Shown here piece after piece: positions 51,586-51,717 of a stretch of 51,717 nucleotides of DNA. Position 1 is the first letter of the stretch; every line of letters begins with the position of its first letter. Below the pieces are notes generated by a model. It was not told where the DNA came from. It worked only from the letters and a program-made list of their open reading frames with translations, and did not search any database. This DNA is from Rhodospirillales bacterium (GTDB taxonomy: Bacteria > Pseudomonadota > Alphaproteobacteria > Acetobacterales > Acetobacteraceae), in NCBI GenBank assembly GCA_025362815.1, contig JANYFG010000081.1, positions 1 to 51,717 on the forward strand. The letters run 5' to 3'. Position numbers and translations under genes: made by a program.

Positions 51586-51717
51586 GCGCCGGGATGCGTG
51601 ATGTTGTCGCAATGGTCATCGGCTCATCTGTAGAGCCCCAATGGCTAGAGTCTAGCTTGGTACGGATGGGGCACACCATCCGTGCGTTTATAGAGGCAGA
51701 GGAAAAGGCCCCAAAGA
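51582..51717 (+). CDS. Start of an unidentified gene coupled to int (3' partial)
   Basis: An ATG at 51582 overlaps the integrase stop (ATGA) and the frame stays open for 45 codons to the window edge. The product begins MSAGMRDVVAMVIGSS and continues with VEPQWLESSLVRMGHTIRAF, then an acidic/lysine stretch (IEAEEKAPK). I do not recognise it. The overlap and uninterrupted frame make it a reasonable gene start; a chance frame of this length cannot be excluded. Confidence 0.45.
   Translation, partial: MSAGMRDVVAMVIGSSVEPQWLESSLVRMGHTIRAFIEAEEKAPK

Larger units (their letters stand above)
50090..51717 (+). mobile_element. End of an integrative element inserted at tRNA-Lys
   Basis: From the tRNA-Lys fragment rightwards the window contains an att core, AT-richer non-coding DNA with phased repeats, a tyrosine integrase and a coupled second gene cut off by the window edge. 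The other att site, expected with the intact tRNA-Lys, is not in the window. The nature of the element (prophage, ICE, genomic island) cannot be seen. Confidence 0.75.

Overview
The window is GC-rich, densely packed bacterial DNA that looks like an alphaproteobacterium, most likely a member of the Acetobacteraceae/Rhodospirillales. The evidence is a rnhB-ccrM pair encoding the GANTC methyltransferase CcrM, a Coq7-type hydroxylase (ubiquinone user), class II DAHP synthase, LivM-LivG fusion transporters, a PQQ-type sugar dehydrogenase and an oxalate/formate antiporter. The family-level assignment is an inference from gene content; no 16S gene or other marker is present.

Layout. 1-1428: end of an FMN-binding PNPOx-like gene converging on a DCC thiol protein and a Coq7-family di-iron protein. 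1483-13467: an ABC-transporter block, namely a minus-strand run of liv genes (livK, livH, fused livMG, livF) leading into an SsuABC-like importer, and back-to-back with it a second complete plus-strand liv operon that also has a fused livMG. 13611-15113: an exported protein of unknown function. 15186-22454: a long minus-strand run (thiol dioxygenase, four-domain rhodanese, NAD synthetase, small acidic protein, glutamyl-tRNA synthetase, SufE, MFS permease). 22629-25196: DAHP synthase and nicotinate phosphoribosyltransferase. 25296-29860: glmU-glmS-gor. 29952-32094: phosphoglycolate-type phosphatase and an EAL phosphodiesterase with a dead GGDEF domain. 32076-35996: a three-gene oxalate module (antiporter, oxalyl-CoA synthetase-like ligase, PanE-like reductase). 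36174-37991: rnhB-ccrM. 38220-39482: soluble PAS chemoreceptor. 39674-46972: FMN-dependent monooxygenase, complete Dpp/Opp-type importer and an SDR. 46957-49972: cytochrome c/sorbosone dehydrogenase fusion, a hydantoin-racemase-like protein without its usual cysteines, and a DUF1003 membrane protein. 50090-51717: the end of an integrative element: a 3' tRNA-Lys(CTT) fragment, phased arm-type repeats, a tyrosine integrase and a truncated following gene.

Most of the window is uptake (two liv systems, one sulfonate/nitrate-type, one peptide-type, one oxalate antiporter) plus housekeeping. The most interesting points are: (i) the compact oxlT-ligase-PanE operon, which fits a direct oxalate to oxalyl-CoA to glyoxylate route; (ii) a repeated AT-rich, two-hairpin element with a variable core, present twice and both times downstream of a gene in the same orientation; (iii) the integration end with a tRNA-Lys fragment and 11-bp-phased arm sites; (iv) a C10 tract between the Shine-Dalgarno sequence and start codon of the phosphatase gene. 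I found no CRISPR array, complete insertion sequence, rRNA or intact tRNA.
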